Shown here piece after piece: positions 1-11,146 of a stretch of 64,000 nt of DNA. Each line of letters opens with the position of its first letter. Positions within the stretch are counted from its first letter, which is position 1. The DNA comes from Hymenoscyphus infarciens (taxonomy: Eukaryota; Ascomycota; Leotiomycetes; Helotiales; Helotiaceae): NCBI GenBank assembly GCA_001414345.1, contig LLCB01000101.1, positions 1-64,000 of the forward strand. Direction: 5' to 3'. Below the pieces are notes generated by a model. It worked only from the letters and a program-made list of their open reading frames with translations, was not told the origin of the DNA and searched no databases. The position numbers and the translations under genes were made by a program.

Positions 1-400
1 TTAGATATACTTATTATATAGTATAAGAGACTAGCTAAAGTAGAAACTAAGTTCGTAGCTAGCCTCTAGCTATATTAGAAGTTAAATTCGCTTATTTCTA
101 AGCTTTAATCTAAAAATCTAAAAATCTTAAGTAATTATATAAAAGACCTAGTATATTCTAGGAGATTAAATAAAATATAGTTATTATATAGTATAAGAGA
201 CTAGCTTAAGTAGAAACTAACTTAGTAGCTAGCCTCTAGCGATATTTGAAATTAAATTCGTTTATTTCTAACTTTTAATCTTAAACTCTTAGATAACTAT
301 ATAAAAGACCTTGTAGAATCTAGGAGATTAAGTTAGATAAGTTACTTTGATCTAATTACTAAGACTCTAGTTATCTCTTTAACTAGACTTTTAGAATTAA
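1..400 (+). repeat. SatA satellite array, forward orientation (about 2-3 monomers)
   Basis: Two near-identical units follow each other about 170 bp apart; each carries the landmarks GACTAGCTAAAGTAGAAAC, CTAGCCTCTAGC and TTCGCTTATTTC. The same unit, on the opposite strand, fills large parts of 14-16 kb and 24-31 kb. CpA and TpG are nearly absent, as expected after RIP. The array continues beyond the left edge of the window. Nothing coding is visible. Confidence 0.85.
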
Positions 401-716
401 AAGCTAGAATAATAATATTTATACTATATAAAAAACTTATAATAACTTTAGCTAAAGCTTTCTAAAACATGTTTTATATATTAGTTCTTTCTTAATATAT
501 ATATTACTAATATTAAATAAAATATAATACTTAGCTAGTATATATTATAGTATATACTTCTACTTATAGTGTATTATTAAAAATTTAAATAGTAGAAGGA
601 ACTACGATCTATGAAGAGGAGTCTACTAGTAATATCAAGTTTACTTTTATATAAGTATACTAATAGTAGAAATATATAAAGTAACTAAGTATCTAATCTA
701 TATATCTACTAATCAG
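401..716. other. AT-rich stretch without recognisable content
   Basis: RIP-type AT-rich DNA between the satellite and an LTR. No protein similarity, terminal repeat or RNA gene was recognised on either strand. Confidence 0.6.
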
Positions 717-893
717 TGTTAGTATAACTTATAGTTATAAAAGCGATATAAAAAGAGTTGTATTATTATTCGTGTATACTGAGTAAAGCTAGCTACGATG
801 CCTACTTAAGTAGCTCTTAAGCGAGAAGCACGTATAACCACGTGTACTAATCTGAATCGCTATTTACCCTTGAATATATACCGACACTTATCT
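717..893 (-). mobile_element. LTR (copia-associated family), reverse orientation
   Basis: This segment is close to the reverse complement of 45582-45757, the LTR at the 3' end of the copia element. It keeps recognisable islands such as CGAGAAGCACGTATAACC and ends TGTTAGT / ACTAACA-like on the sense (minus) strand. No copia coding region adjoins it here, so it is a solo or truncated LTR. On the sense side it directly follows the RNase H region of a gypsy element. Confidence 0.75.
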
Positions 894-2026
894 CTAGAAT
901 AACGTCTAACTAAATTATATTAAGAGATGTAGACTGTTTTTATAAAAAGGTCTAAGTAAGTTTAGTGTTAATTTAAGAGTCTAATTAATTATGTTTTAAA
1001 AGAGTATATAAGTAGCTATCTAATTTAGCTTAATTATAGGTTTTTAGGTCTTATTTACGTCGAGTTAATATATCTACTTTTTAATTACTCTTCTTAGATA
1101 TAAATTATATCTAAAAGTTAAAGTCTAATAAGAACTCTATTTATTAGACTTACTTAGCTATAAGTAGCTTAGTTATTATAAACTATTCTAATAATCTATA
1201 GTGTAAATATACGTTAATACGCTTCTAATATAATATAAGTTTAAGGCGCTATTTCTTAAAAGCTTTTATAATAGTAGATAGCTCTTTGTTATAAATCTTC
1301 TAGTTTAATTTATAGCTGATTAGGACGTATAAGTAGAACCTAATAAGATATTAAAGACTATTATGCTATTATAAGAAAATACTTGCTATAACTCCTTCTA
1401 AGAAGTCTGTTTCTAGCTTTATATTATAATCGAGGTTAAAGTAGTATAAAGTTTAAATTATAAGTAGCCTAGTCTTTAGTACTTTAAAGGCTTCTTTATA
1501 TTTAAGTATTTATAGAAACGGCTCTATAAAGCGTGTTATTATAGTTAGAGGTTTAATAATTTTAGTATAACCTTTAATAAATTATTTATAGAATCTTATA
1601 AACCTTAGATAAGACTTTATACCTATTATAGTATTAGGTTAGACCTAGTTTTATAAAGGCTCTATCTTTTTAGAATTAACTTTAAGTCTCTTTATAATTA
1701 AGATAAATCCTAAGTATTTAACTCTAGTAATACTAAATTCGCTTTTTATAATATCTACTTAGAGTTCTATTTCTTAGAGCTAATTTAGAACTTTTCTAAC
1801 CTATTCCTTATATTCTTTAATTATATCTAAATAAATTAAAATATTATTTAAGTAAGTAATATAGAAGTTATCTAGATAGTTAATTAAGACGTTATTTATA
1901 TAACGTTAATAGATAATAGAGCGATTAAAAAGGAGGACTTTATATTTATATATACTATACCTAGTTCTAAACATAGTTATCTCTTCTAAGTTAAGGTCTA
2001 TTTAAATATAATAGAACGCTTCTCTT
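894..2026 (-). pseudogene. Ty3/gypsy pol remnant: reverse transcriptase and RNase H
   Basis: Read on the minus strand with stops ignored, the segment gives gypsy-type landmarks in order. First come the RT pieces (REAFYYI, then FRTRYS, then YLDNFYITYLNNILIYLD in place of a Y-x-DD box). The thumb follows (KYLGFI, then a block ending RFIRFY). RNase H is next (INLEDL, YIILEAY), then the post-RNase H linker near 1000-1150 that normally contains RQARW and PDALTRR. Asp-to-Asn and Gln-to-stop replacements are the typical RIP outcome. The RT starts abruptly at 2026 where a LINE tail begins, and the element ends at the LTR at 893. No integrase is present on this side. Confidence 0.8.
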
Positions 2027-5000
2027 ATATATTTATTTATTTATTTATTTATTACTATTTAACGTTAGGCGGAGTCTAGATCGCGTAGTCTAGGTCTTAA
2101 AAAGTCCTAAAGGAGGGCAAATGACGCTAGGGGGGTGCTCTAGGCTATAGGGGGCGTAAACGAGTGAGCTAATTTATAAAAGATAGTTTAAAGAGAAGCT
2201 CTACTTTTAGAACAGCCCTTATTCTTAAACAGTTTAACGAGTTAGAAGAAGATAAAGGAGATATATAAAAGTATAAGAGAGAGGAGAGAGATAAAGTAAT
2301 TAAACTATCTTAAGAGATAGATCTTTATAAAGAATTTAGTCTTAGTATAGACCTTATAAAAGAGTTCCTTAGACCTAGGTCTAAAGAGGAGTTAAGGCTT
2401 TCCCTCAGCCTTAGCTAATAGCTTTAGGTTCTTCTTATTTATAAGCCTATAAAAGAGTAGGTGGAATTGTGTCTTTACCTTCTTATATTTATAGTTCCCT
2501 AACTCTAGAAGTGTATCGAAGTAGAAGAAGCGAAGGTAGTACGCTATAAAGTCTCTATAGCTAGTATAAGCTATAATTAGCTAAGCTGGGACCTCTCTTA
2601 GTAGCTTAAGAGTCCTAGGCTTCAAGGACTAGGAAGTAAGACCTAGCCTCTTATAAGTGTCTAGGAGCGTGGTCTACCAGAGTTAATTTATAAGCTTAAT
2701 TCCTATCTCCTTAGCCTTATAATTAAGTATAGTAGTATAGAGTAAGAGGTAGAAGCTAGGAGAAGGAGTCAAGTAAGCTGCTTTCCCTATAGCTTAGTTA
2801 GCTATTATATTACTATAGATTCCTATATAACTAGAGCACTATCTTATTTAAATTTTCCTAGAGTATAGCTAAGTAAAGTTAAAGACTTTATTAAAAGTTC
2901 TTTATAACGTGCTATAAGACTGGTAGGTTAGTTAGAGTATAGCTTTAAGGTTATTAAAACAAATCTAGCATTTTATAGCTAAGGACTAAAAAGGGGATCT
3001 AAGGGCTAGTTCGAGGCTAAGTAGGGCGGCTTTCGCCTCTATATTATAGATTTCTAAGGTTTTACTAAAAGGGAAGAGCTTTATATTTAATATAACCCCT
3101 TCTCTTATAAGGTATATGCCTTCGCTAGTGCTTTTATTATCTAAGTAAGAGCTATTAGTAAATATAACTAAGTCTATAGGAGGGACTAAGGTAAGGAATT
3201 TAAGGAATTTAGCTTTATAGGATTCTTTATTACTATTAGGGCTTAGGCTTAATACTTTAAGGAGACGGGTTTATCAGTTAAAACCTCTATTTTATAAAGG
3301 GTTCTAAATTAGATTGATTTCTTCTAAGAGAGGGAGAGGTTAAGAGGACTAGTAAATAAGCCTAGCTTTTAAGTAAGGGTTATTTAGGTATTGCTTAAGC
3401 GGGTAAGCTAAGTCGAGACGTCGGGTTCTAGCTTTAAAGGCCTTGTCTTTAGTAATAAGAGTAATCTTAGTAGCTAATAAGCTAGATTCTATAAGGAGTG
3501 CCGAGGTAGAGGTGGTTTTATAAACTAGGAGGATGATTCTAGTACACTTTATAACTACTCTATTTAGGAGTGTTAGGTGATAGCTAATCTAGTTATTTAT
3601 AGGGCCTATACTACCTGTTTTCCTTATCTAGCCTAGGTACTAGGTCTTATGTCTAAAGTAGGTAATTGAAAGGATATAAGCTATAGTAGCTTATTTTAGG
3701 AGGTATAGAAGAGATCTTCTTATTATATTTATTATACTTTTAAGAGTATTAGCTATAAAGGTAGCTTTGCTAGCTATTCTTTTAACATAGCTATAAAAAG
3801 TAAGGTAAGGGTTAAAGAAGATACTAAGCTACTAAAGCTCTTTTATAGGCTCTATTATCTTTCCTTTAACTATAATAGGAGGAGGAGGTTAAATCCCTCT
3901 TCCTTTTTACTTTCTTTTATAAGAGAAGTAGATAAGTTCTAACTTTTTAGTATTAAAGGTAATACTTTTATCTATGCTCTACTTAAGTATGCTAGTTACT
4001 TATTCTATAAGTAGTGTGATATTCCCTACCTTTAAGGGTCTAGAAGTAAGTAGTCTAATGTTATTAGTATAGCTGAATCTCTATACTACTAGAAGCGAGC
4101 TAACTTCTAGCCTAAATAGAGGTTAGATATATAGTATAAAAAGGATTAGTAAGATAGGCGAGCTTTAAGAGAGGCTATATTTAAGTGAGGTAGTGTCTCC
4201 TATCTCTCTATTAAGCTTTACTTTTATAAATCTATTAGTTAAGAAGGAGAAGACCTATTCTATAAGGTAGTATAGCTATCCTTATTCTCTAAGTCTTTTA
4301 ATTAAGCAGCTAGGGAGTATTATATTAAAGGCCCTCTTAATATTAAGTGTAAGGAGAGAGGCTTCCTATTTGTCTATAAGAGCTAACTTAATATTAAAGG
4401 TAAGGTAGGTAGTAAGGTCTATAATAGCTCTTAGTAGAAGAGCGCTTAACTAGTTCTATCCTAGAATAGTATATTTAATAGCTATTTAAGAGACTTACTT
4501 AGCGAGAAGCCTTTTAAGCTCTTTTCTAAGAACTAAGAGTAGTACGATTAGCTAGTATATTTAAGAAGAAGATTTATCTTTCTTATTAAGCTTTAGAATA
4601 ATAGTAATAATAGTAGTATAAAAGATCTTTAAGTAAAAGCCTATCTTAATATAGCCTTTAAATAAAGAGAGGATAAGGCTTAATATTTATAGCTAAGCTA
4701 CTTTAAAAACCTCTATTATAAGCTTGTCCTCCCCTAGTATAGTTGAAGCTTTACTAAGGATTAATTCCTTAATCTTACGTAAAGTAAGGTTAGCCTATAA
4801 GAGAGACTAGAAAGCGGTGGTTAGAGTATTAAATAGAATATCCTTAACCTTGACCTTATTTATAAGTAGCTCTTATACTAAGATCTTTTGCTTTTCTTAA
4901 GTAGTAAAGCCTAATTAGCCTACTAAGTCTCTTAAGAGTAGGGACTTATAGACCCTAGTACTCTAGTACTACTTATAAATCTTAAAAACGTCTTTACTTC

Positions 5001-7745
5001 TTATTATCTTATTAATTAGACTATAAAAGTATTCCCTTTTTATTTTCTAGATCTCTTACCTTAGACTCTTATAGAGAGACTTTAAGGCTTGTAGGTTTAT
5101 CCTACGTCTTTATACTTACCTAGCCTTAATAGCTACTGCCTAGTACTCCTTATTCTACTAGGGGTGTCTGAATCTGTAACCGAGTCCTCGCTTAGTACTA
5201 TAAAGGTATACGCTATATATACTCTTAGTAATAAATCCTACTAAGGCCTTTAGTAAATCAGTGTTTAGTTACTCTATAAGTTTAAATAGCTATTATGTTT
5301 TAAGCTTACTTTAAAGAGTTGCTTCAAAGGTTTTAGCGTTAAGAGTACTAAGTTTTAAAGGCAGGTCCTTCTTTATTAGATTTCTTATATATAGGAGCTA
5401 AGTAAGAAGTAGGAGGTGATCTGAGCTATATTTAAAAGAGAGGTCTATCTTAGTAGAGGCTCATCTTTAGAAGAGGTTATTAAAGTAAAAGGCAAGGTTA
5501 AGAGTATTACTAAGGTTATATGTTTATATCTTAGAAGAGGTAGAAAGTTATAGCCCTTTATCCTTTATCTAGCTAATAAGTAGAGAGGACTATGTGCTTT
5601 CTTAGCCGAGGAAGTCCAGTTACTAGAGCTAGCTCTTTAAATTTAAGTCTCTAGTTATAAGAGTATTTATAGTATAGATGTATTCTAAGTTAAGGACGAG
5701 GTTAATAGCCTTCTTAGCGCTCTTAGCGCCTAGGGAAGCATTATATATATTAAGGATATATAGTAGAGGGCTTTAAGAGAGCGTAATCTCGATGTAAATA
5801 AAGTCTTAGTAATTAAGTAAAGGTGTGATCGGCGATTATTAGCTTAAGAGGATGCTTACCCTTTTCTATATAAAAGTAAGTATTTAAGAGAGGTCCTTAT
5901 TCTAGTTATAAATAGGTAAAAAGTAAGTATAGTTTAGGTAGCGTCTTATGATCTAATAGTTAATCTCTCTTTAGTAAATATATAGTTCTTATATAAGAAC
6001 TATATCTACTTGTCTAGAGTACGTAAGTTAGAGAGCTAGTTCCTAGTACTTACTAGACTTATATATGTTAATTTATAAGACTTAGAGATAGTGTTATTTA
6101 AAAGGTCCTTGCCTACTTATAGGAGAGGGAGATTAAAGTAGGCGTTAGAGCTCTTAGGTTAAGAGATAAGGTATAGGAGTAGGGAAGAGGAGGTGTTTAG
6201 AATAGCCTTCTCGCTTAACTAAGGGTTTAGAGGAGGAGGAGGGGTAGTAGAATAGTCTATTTCTATATCTATAAAGCTATAAAGTAAATCGTCCTCTTTT
6301 CTTAGTCGTTACTTAGAGTATACTTATTAAATAGATCTTATATTCTCTACTAAAGGCAGAGGTCTAGTAGCTTTTAGCTAGAGTTAATACGTGATATCGT
6401 CTAAGACATGAGAACCGCTATAGTGTAGGCACTTTAATTTATATTAAGAGTGCTTAATACACCGAGGATAGAAGTCTTCCGAGTGTTTCGTACTACTACA
6501 GAGGCAGCATTGTTAGCTTTTATTATAATTCTAAGTATTATACTATTACTAGTACTTTAAGTACTAAATCACAATAGACTTCTTTAGGAGGCGCTTTAAG
6601 TAGACTCTGCTACCTAGAATTAAGGTTACGTTTAGGATAGCGGAGAGGCCTCTTACGTCCTCTTCTTTAAAGAAGGCTACCTAAGTAGTATAGAATAGGT
6701 CATTTAAGAGAGAGCTAGCAGCTATATAAACTCTTGTAAGGTCGGCTCCGATTCGTTCCTTGATTACTAACGCTACTACTTTAGAAGTAGTAAGAGCTAG
6801 GGTCGATTAAATTACTTCTACTTAAGTAATCTAGATAGATTCTACCTTCTAAGGGATGCCTGAAATATAGAAAGCCGTCCAGTCTTATAGAAGCTCTATT
6901 CTAGTAGCGCTAAAAAGAGTTTATATACTAGCTTTCTTTACTAAGAGAGATTATAAAGCTTCTTCGTCTTTAGAGATAATAGTAAAGCTAGAATTAACTA
7001 AGAGTACCTCGTATACTAGGTCTTTATATCTAATTCCTAGGTTATAAAGTACTAGGAAAATAGCGTAGGCAGAGTAGACTCTATCTAAGAAGTTAGGTAG
7101 GATTTAGACAAAGAGCCTAGGTCTCTTATTCTTATTCTTCTAAATAGAAGAGAGAGAGTAGGGTAGGGTTGTTATTGTTATTATTATCTTCTTCAAGGAC
7201 TTAGTAGTTTAAGGCATCTTTTTAAGTAATAAGGTATCCTTAGTAGTCTATACGTAAGAAATTTTTCTTACGGTATTTAAAAAGGAGGGAAGAGTTAGAG
7301 AAGGCGTAGTAGCATCCCTACACCCTAAGTAAGTGCTATGAGCTAAGGGAAGAGGAGGTGAGGTCTCCTTAGTATATACCTTGTAGTAGGAGAGGCTAAG
7401 GTTGATGACCTAGGTGTAGAAGGTTTAAAGAAGGGGCAAGAGATCTGAGTCGGCGCTGTCAAGGATAGTGTTTAAATAGTAGTCTATAGCTTCTCTAATA
7501 CCTCTAAAGAAGGTTTAGGCTATAGTGCCTCGTTTAAGAGACCTAGAAGTCTTAGAGATAAAGCGTTATTAGATAGCTATAATAAGGGAAATCGAGTAAA
7601 CCTCCCCCCTCCTTACCCCTCTTCCTAGAGGCGTAGGCGAGGATGGAGGGCCTCCTAAGAGGGACTCTATAGAAGGAATTTCGCTTCTTAATCGAGTATA
7701 AGTGAGATTAGGCGTTTTAGACTAAAAAATTTAGTCTCTGAAAAA
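2027..7745 (-). mobile_element. Tad1-like LINE retrotransposon, RIP-degraded, nearly full length
   Basis: The element lies on the minus strand. Its 3' end is marked by a (TAAA)n tail at about 2027-2054. Upstream in sense order are an RNase H domain at about 2900-3150 (IFTNSSYLDNKST, matching the Y-x-DGS...NKS pattern) and a reverse transcriptase at about 3800-5100 whose YADD box has become YTNN near 4070. An endonuclease/exonuclease/phosphatase domain lies at about 5650-6100 (DFIYIEITLS, then LNIYNASLGAKSAKKA). A gag-like ORF1 at about 6380-7200 has a partly preserved zinc-knuckle segment (YPRCIKH, KLKCLHYSGSH). Both ORFs are full of stops. The gag zinc-knuckle, endonuclease, RT, RNase H order is that of fungal Tad1-clade LINEs. 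The 5' end near 7745 is approximate; no target duplication was found. Confidence 0.85.
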
Positions 7746-8160
7746 AGGTGTGCGTTGAGTTTAAAGAGATAGAAGAAGGTATTTATTAATATAATATAAG
7801 ATAGTTACTTAGAAGTATATTTAATATCTTTTTAGCGCGATTATTAAGCTTTTTAGTTAAATAAATAAAATACTCTAACTTTAACTAGTATCTTATAAAA
7901 GCTATTATAAATATTTTACTATATAAAATAGTAACTTAAGCTTAGCTAGCTTTAATAAAGTACTTTATTTACTTAGTTTAATAAGTTTTAGAATTAGATA
8001 TATACTATATTTACTATCTATAGTAACTTTAGATAAAACTTTTAAAAGTATATTATAAAAGATATACTAGATAAGATAGTTATTTAAGCTTAGTTAGTGG
8101 TAGTTCTCTCTCTAAGTAGTCTATTAAACTTTAAAGCTAGATATAATCTATAAATACTAT
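7746..8160. repeat. AT-rich repeat also seen near 39.2-39.6 kb
   Basis: Phrases of this segment on the minus strand (CTAAAGTTACTATAG, TATATATCTAA, AATAAAGTA) recur in the same order around 39240-39480. It borders the 5' end of the LINE but shows no gypsy RT sequence, so the LINE does not sit in an intact gypsy copy. No coding function seen. Confidence 0.45.
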
Positions 8161-8735
8161 ATATATAAGCTATGATTTTAAAAGATATACCTATTATAGT
8201 ATAAGAGACTAGCTAAAGTAGAAACTAAGTTAGTAGCTAGCCTCTAGCTATATTAGAAGTCAAGTTAGCTTATTTCTAACCTTTAATCTAAAAATCTATA
8301 TAAAAGACCTAGTATAATCTAGGGGAGTAAGTTAGATACACTTATTATATAGTATAAGAGACTAGCTAAAGTAGAAACTACGGTAATAGGTAGCCTCTCG
8401 CTATATATTAGTAGTTAAATTCGCTTATTTCAAAAATCTATATAAAAGACCTAGTATATTCTAGGGGAGTAAGTTAGATATACTTATTATCCTATATAAG
8501 AGACTAGCTAAAGTAGAAACTAACTTAGTAGCTAGTCTCTAGCTATATTTAAAGTTAAATTCGCTTATTTCTAACTTTTAATCTAAAACTCTTAGATAAC
8601 TATATAAAAGACCTAGTATAATCTAGGAGAGTTAGTCAGATATACTTATCATATAGTATAAGAGACTAGCTAAACTAGAAACTAAGTTAATAGTTAGCCT
8701 CTAGCTTTATTAGAAGTTATATTCACGATATTACG
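8161..8735 (+). repeat. SatA satellite array, forward orientation (about 4 monomers)
   Basis: Four successive units carry GAGACTAGCTAAAGTAGAAAC and CTAGCCTCTAGC, spaced roughly 150-165 bp. Orientation matches the array at 1-400 and is opposite to all arrays right of 14.15 kb. The array stops about 100 bp before the helicase relic. Confidence 0.85.
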
Positions 8736-8865
8736 ATAGTATTATAGCGTCTTTGGATACGTACTACTAGGATATCATAATAATGTATTAATCTAAAATA
8801 CTACAGGATTTTATCGCGATAATACTATCGACTACACTAAGGAAAGCAAGTACTGCTCCCCCGCC

Positions 8866-9789
8866 TTAGCTGTTCCCCGACGTAAGTTCGTAGGCTTTGT
8901 TAATAAACACAACCCCGCTGCCTTTATTCTGAATATCGTCTAAAAGTTTCTTACACCCGGTAACATCCTTGCTTATAAGAGTCGACCTAGTCGTTTCTTC
9001 AAATTTAGTTCTAGCAATGACACCTACTGAGGTGAGAAATTTAGCATAAAGGCGAGCCACAGTGGTTTTGCCTGTCCTAGGATTCCCTAGCAGTGAGTAT
9101 CCGAACCTTTCTTTAGAAAGAGACACTCCTTGACGGACAGCAGTGTCCACTCTCGATTTAATAGACAGAAACACCTGCTTCATATCTTCTAGTCTAATCA
9201 TATCCATCCACTCATCTAGTGGCTCACTCTTAGCTAGCTCCAGTTGCTTCAGGAGTTCGCACTCTTCTTTAGCTGTTATAAGAGGAGACCAAGGCTGGTT
9301 AGGGTCTTTTGTATACGAAGGGGCATTAGACTGCTTCTGAGCCTTTCGCTTCTCACGTTCTAGCTCTCGCTCCTTTTCGGCCGCCTTGAGCGTAGTAGAC
9401 CTCGTAGATGCCTCCTTTAGTGCCGTAAGATCTAGCTGTTTCTTGGCCTGCTCCTCAGCTTCGGCGACCTTTCTGGTTCGTTTATGGTGTGCAATTTCGT
9501 CCTGGATTTGCTCGAGTTCCGCAGCATATTTCGCCTGAACTTGCAATCTATGCTTTTCCAGCTCGAAGTCCCTCCGTACTCTGCGTTCAAGGTCCTTTTG
9601 TTCCTGGACACATGTTTCGTTCGCCTTACTGCACTTGAAACGAGTTTTGTGCCCTTTGTCACAAGTTCTCTCTATGATGTGTGCGTATTCCACTTTAGTG
9701 TAATCGTCAACACGATAGCATCGGCGTTTACATTTATGACGGTTGTATTTCAGCAGTTTTCCACTTAATGACCCGTTAGAAAGATTCAA
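8866..9789 (-). pseudogene. C-terminal part of the helicase relic: coiled coil plus CbxX-like AAA domain
   Basis: A 307-codon open stretch. Residues ~1-65 are Cys/His-rich and basic, ~70-150 form a Glu/Lys/Arg-rich coiled coil, and ~195-307 are an AAA domain of the CbxX/CfqX type (FGYSLLGNPRTGKTTVARLY). The Walker A glycine is Arg (GNPRTGKTT instead of GNPGTGKTT). The Walker B pair expected as FIDEAY reads FINKAY; all are explicable as G-to-A changes. Translation stops at 8866 within a SGNS|GGGAV context that continues in frame beyond the stop for about a dozen residues. Homology is then lost in AT-rich DNA near 8830, so the 3' end was cut off by repeats. Confidence 0.85.
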
Positions 9790-9819
9790 CAGAGCTTAAC
9801 GGTTAATAGAGAGCATATA

Positions 9820-10460
9820 CTAAGGTTCCGAACATCCACCATCGGGACTACAGCGATCAAAATCTTCCGGCTCCTTTAGAAGATACGTCTTCTCGGGGTG
9901 CTTCTCACATCTTACGGGCAACCTATTATAAAGACAGCCCTTTCTCTGAAGCGACTTAAGAAAGGTGGTCCACGTTTTGCCACCTTTTTTACTTGCCATA
10001 AATGTATCTTCGTTGCTAATCATAATAAGGCTACAGCGAGCTCTCGATAGGGGGACGTTTAGTCTCTTAGGCGTAACCATGAACCCAATGTCACCTCGGC
10101 TATTAGAACGAGTGAGAGATATAATAACGATGTCGCTCTCTTCTCCTTGGTAATTGTCTACACGAATTTAGCCTTTTCCGGTCTAAGAGTTTCGGGAATA
10201 ATACTAATAGTCGATAGTCTAAGTAGACGCTTGTTAACTTTGGCCGCCGCTTAAGTTAGGAGACTCGCTTAGAGGAGTTCAAATAAATCTAGCTCGTTTA
10301 GCTATAGGTTATTATCCTCACTCAGGTATTCCTATAACAACCGTAGCTGACTAAGGTACGGCGTGAGTACGACTAGCTTTTCACTTCCGTAGCCCTCTGC
10401 TATAAGTTAGTACGTTCTTATTTCAACGAGGATGGGGGGGAAATATGAAGCATCCGCCTA
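9820..10460 (-). pseudogene. Helicase relic, motifs IV-VI and first post-helicase segment
   Basis: Minus-strand translation gives LTPYLSQLRLL near 10360. After stops it gives DNYQGEESDIVIISLTRSN, then GDIGFMVTPKRLNVPLSRA and RCSLIMISNEDTF, the conserved V-VI region of UPF1/NFX1-type helicases. It ends with LPVRCEKHPEKT and a CSPDGGCSEP motif that in relatives precedes the NFX1-type Cys-rich region. At least four in-frame stops separate the pieces. It is contiguous and collinear with 10464-11146 and with 8866-9789. Confidence 0.82.
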
Positions 10461-10463
10461 CCA

Positions 10464-11146
10464 CTAAAAACAGTGAGGCAGAATGGTAGGGAGAAAGGGA
10501 AAGGGGCGATTACGTTGGCAAAGATACCTGACCAAGCTTAGAACTATCTTAGCCTCAAACAGATTTTGTCTGCTATTTATTGTCTCAGGGTCGCGTCGAT
10601 CAACGATTTCCGTGGCCTCGATCTCAGGATGCGTGTGATTAACAAAAACTACTCGACCTTGTACCCCTCGTGGGCGCCCTCGATCGGTTGTTTTCGGCCT
10701 ATCAACAAGGTTATGATATATGAGCTCTCGGACCAGGACGGATATTTCTGGGTGTATTCGGTGCTGCTTGCGTATTGTTGTGTGCTCTTGGCCTCCTAAT
10801 ATCAATCTTTCAAACAACGACCTGTTCAGGTTATACCTAGCTCCCATTTCCATAGATAAACCATGGTTGTTCACTTTTGGTCGGAGCTGCTTGTCGTCAC
10901 CAATCAAGATGTGTTGCTTAACGCTTGGTGTCAGCGCGGCGAGGATATGGCTCTCTACTTCCACTAAAACAATCCACTAAAACCTTCCACTTCTTCTACC
11001 AAAACAATGTCAGGATTGACGAAGGCTTCTTGTAATTTGGCTGAAAGTTCTGTCGCTAAAGGCTCGAGGGCGTTGATCATAGCCCAGGTCTCAGAACTTC
11101 GACGATTCTGTCGTTCGCTATATATCAGATCCGGGAGTGAAAGCAC
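10464..11146 (-). pseudogene. Helicase relic, motifs II-III (DExx region)
   Basis: Read on the minus strand, 11146-10967 gives a run containing NPDIVLVEEVEG, the place of the DEAG box (here VEEVEG). 10964-10464 continues with EVESHILAALTP, ILIGDDKQLRP, the RSLFERL segment, KQHRIHPEIS and GRVVFVNHTHPE, all characteristic of UPF1-like superfamily 1 helicases of the NFX1/ZNFX1 group. A short frame break lies near 10965. The 5' limit near 11146 is one inversion breakpoint: the sequence beyond it encodes the middle of the protein on the other strand. Confidence 0.85.
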
